A stretch of 24,258 nucleotides of DNA from a bacterium (GTDB taxonomy: Bacteria > UBP14 > UBA6098 > 4484-93): assembly GCA_021158465.1 (NCBI GenBank), contig JAGGUN010000038.1:1-24258 (forward strand), read 5' to 3'. The translations under genes were made by a program, and so were the position numbers. Shown here in pieces: positions 22,883 to 24,258 of the stretch (its first letter is position 1; the number at the start of each line of letters is the position of its first letter). The notes under the pieces are model-generated. The model saw only the letters and a list, made by a program, of their open reading frames with translations. It had not been told where the DNA came from and did not search any database.

Positions 22883-22906
22883 CATATCACAAAAAATTGC
22901 GATAAT
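22879..22906 (+). promoter_or_regulatory. Sigma70-like promoter of the T9SS-sorted propeller protein
   Basis: TTGACA (22879-22884, overlapping the folE2 stop) and GATAAT (22901-22906) with a 16-bp spacer. A second TATAAT at 22911 is too far from the -35. The leader would be about 18 nt and contains TTAGGAGG. Confidence 0.65.
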
Positions 22907-22930
22907 GAGATATAATTAGGAGGTATAACT

Positions 22931-24258
22931 ATGCAAATGTTCAGGATTTTGTCAATCTGTATGGTCTTTCTGTTTCTCCTGGCAATATCGTGCTACGCTC
23001 AGTCGCTTCATACTTCTGTCGTCGGGACAAGCTATGTCGACGATGCCACAGCATTCAGCAACGGCTTCAAGATTGTGCCGCTACCTGCCTGTGAGGATAC
23101 CCTTTTTGCCGTATACGGCTACAATACCGACAGTTGTTATTATGCCATCAGCAGTGATATGGGTGTGACCTGGGAATCTCATCCCCTGATGGTTCCTGGT
23201 TCCGGCTGGGAGAATGCACATCATCCATCCTGTGATGTATATCCCTCTGGGCTGATAGTTGTCTACGAGTCGGATTCTGCCGGGAATAGCGAGATATTTA
23301 TCGAGAACCCTTTTGACAGATGTCTCCCTCAGAGGATTAGCCACACCGCCGGGAATTCGATTCTCCCTGCAATCGTTGTTGACAGAGATGGTGGTATCCA
23401 TATTGTGTGGCAGGAGGATACTCCAGGGAACTCTGAAATCTACTACTACTTTGCCAGTTCTTACTGTCCGCCGGCTGATAGCGGGACCATCAATCTTAGC
23501 CATAGTGAGACAATCTATGACCGCTATCCATCGATTAGCATTTATAACGGGGATGAGGTGCATGTGATATGGGAGCGGTATGACCCCCCGTGTGAAACTC
23601 CGTACTCAATTGCTCACCGCTATCTGCGAGATGGTGTCTGGTCTGAGCTGGAACTGCTGGATTATGATTGGCATCCACTGCATCACGCTTCGCTCGACTA
23701 CTGTCACGGCGAGGATGGCTTATCCGCTGCCTGGGAGCATAATGATGACGCAGTTTTCTATGGTGGGAATGGTGGCGGTTTCTCGACGACCGGAGAATCA
23801 CGCTATCCGGTGGTATCCACTGTCGGTTATATCTGGAGCTATCTCTACTGGGAGGACAACAGCGATGGCTATGATGATATCCTTGCCCATCTTTACTATT
23901 CTGTGTCGGGATGGAGTTCCTATAAGTTCCGTGATTACTGTGATGAGAAGGTGCGTTATCCCAATACCTCGGGCTGCTATGTAATATGGACGCAGGGCGA
24001 CTCTGCACCGTATGAGGTGATGTTCAGCTGCGAGGGTTATCCAATAGGGGTTGAGGAGGACAAAGATTTGCCACAGTGCCTTGCAATAGATTGTTTCCCC
24101 AATCCGTTCAATTCGTCCTGTATTGTTTCCGCACCTGCTGGAGCGGAGATAGAGATATACGATTTGCGGGGGAGACTTCGACTACGCTCAGTGCCTGATG
24201 TCCCGGTCATTGACCCTGCCGAAATGACCGCCACGCGCACATTCATCTGGCAACCCGA
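22931..24258 (+). CDS. Secreted beta-propeller-like protein with T9SS C-terminal sorting domain, 3' end cut
   Basis: 442 codons from ATG 22931 without a stop, running off the right edge; the site AGGAGG lies ~6 nt before the ATG. A signal peptide covers ~1-24 (MQMFRILSICMVFLFLLAIS, cut near CYA). Residues ~30-365 contain recurrent sialidase/BNR-like strands: AISSDMGVTW, IVVDRDGGIHIVWQED, EVHVIWERYD, SYLYWEDNSDGYDD. No sialidase catalytic set is visible, so treat it as a propeller of unknown ligand. The last part is a T9SS type A sorting domain: CFPNPFNSSC (NPFN from residue 391), then AEIEIYDLRGR and a final FIWQP. Such domains usually end shortly after this point, so probably only a few residues are missing. 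It should be exported by Sec, then T9SS, to the surface or medium. Confidence 0.87.
   Translation, partial: MQMFRILSICMVFLFLLAISCYAQSLHTSVVGTSYVDDATAFSNGFKIVPLPACEDTLFAVYGYNTDSCYYAISSDMGVTWESHPLMVPGSGWENAHHPSCDVYPSGLIVVYESDSAGNSEIFIENPFDRCLPQRISHTAGNSILPAIVVDRDGGIHIVWQEDTPGNSEIYYYFASSYCPPADSGTINLSHSETIYDRYPSISIYNGDEVHVIWERYDPPCETPYSIAHRYLRDGVWSELELLDYDWHPLHHASLDYCHGEDGLSAAWEHNDDAVFYGGNGGGFSTTGESRYPVVSTVGYIWSYLYWEDNSDGYDDILAHLYYSVSGWSSYKFRDYCDEKVRYPNTSGCYVIWTQGDSAPYEVMFSCEGYPIGVEEDKDLPQCLAIDCFPNPFNSSCIVSAPAGAEIEIYDLRGRLRLRSVPDVPVIDPAEMTATRTFIWQP

Noticed and set aside
22911-22916. Perfect TATAAT as the -10 of the last gene
   Set aside because: It lies 26 bp from the TTGACA box; GATAAT at 22901 has the right spacing.

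Overview
The window comes from a didermic bacterium, most likely an FCB-type lineage or a candidate phylum near it (Cloacimonadota, WOR-3 and similar groups are possible; I cannot fix the phylum from sequence alone). The clues are a secreted protein ending in a type IX secretion (T9SS) sorting domain with the NPFN motif, a PorV/PorQ-family outer-membrane protein, OmpA proteins carrying thrombospondin type 3 calcium repeats, SppA, GH57, FolE2, and a tRNA gene without an encoded CCA end. Base composition is moderate and promoters look like ordinary sigma70 sites, mostly with 16-bp spacers.

Layout: (1) 1-2371, minus: N-terminal ~790 residues of a very large secreted multidomain protein, running off the left edge. 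(2) 2618-4311, plus: an ExoA-like GT2 glycosyltransferase and a monotopic undecaprenyl-phosphate sugar transferase, for envelope or extracellular polysaccharide. (3) 4354-5009, minus: an Rrf2 regulator with three candidate Fe-S cysteines, overlapping by 1 nt a tiny cysteine-rich DUF6485-type protein; a 28-bp imperfect palindrome covers their promoter. (4) 5120-10084, minus: sppA, PorV-like, nth, pyrG, a chain in which each stop overlaps the next start by 4 nt. (5) 10171-12180: two same-orientation copies of a ~100-bp intergenic repeat, the first with terminal inverted repeats, bracketing a DASS anion/dicarboxylate symporter and a cysteine-rich 118-aa protein whose codon use differs from the neighbours. 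(6) 12237-19791, plus: cmk-rpsA, then two OmpA/TSP3 paralogues (5 and 10 repeats) and two DUF2279/YfiM-like paralogues, closely spaced and perhaps one long operon. (7) 19842-22882, plus: tRNA-Met(CAT), a GH57 glycosidase and folE2 behind one consensus promoter. (8) 22931-24258, plus: a secreted beta-propeller-like protein with a T9SS sorting domain, cut by the right edge.

Common theme: most non-housekeeping genes serve the cell envelope or secretion (polysaccharide transferases, SppA, PorV-like shuttle, OmpA proteins, YfiM-like proteins, two exported giants). The items most worth a second look are the repeat-bracketed transporter cassette, the Rrf2/DUF6485 pair with its operator-like palindrome, the MAM-like domain inserted inside a PKD-like domain at the left edge, and the doubled OmpA/TSP3 plus DUF2279 cluster.
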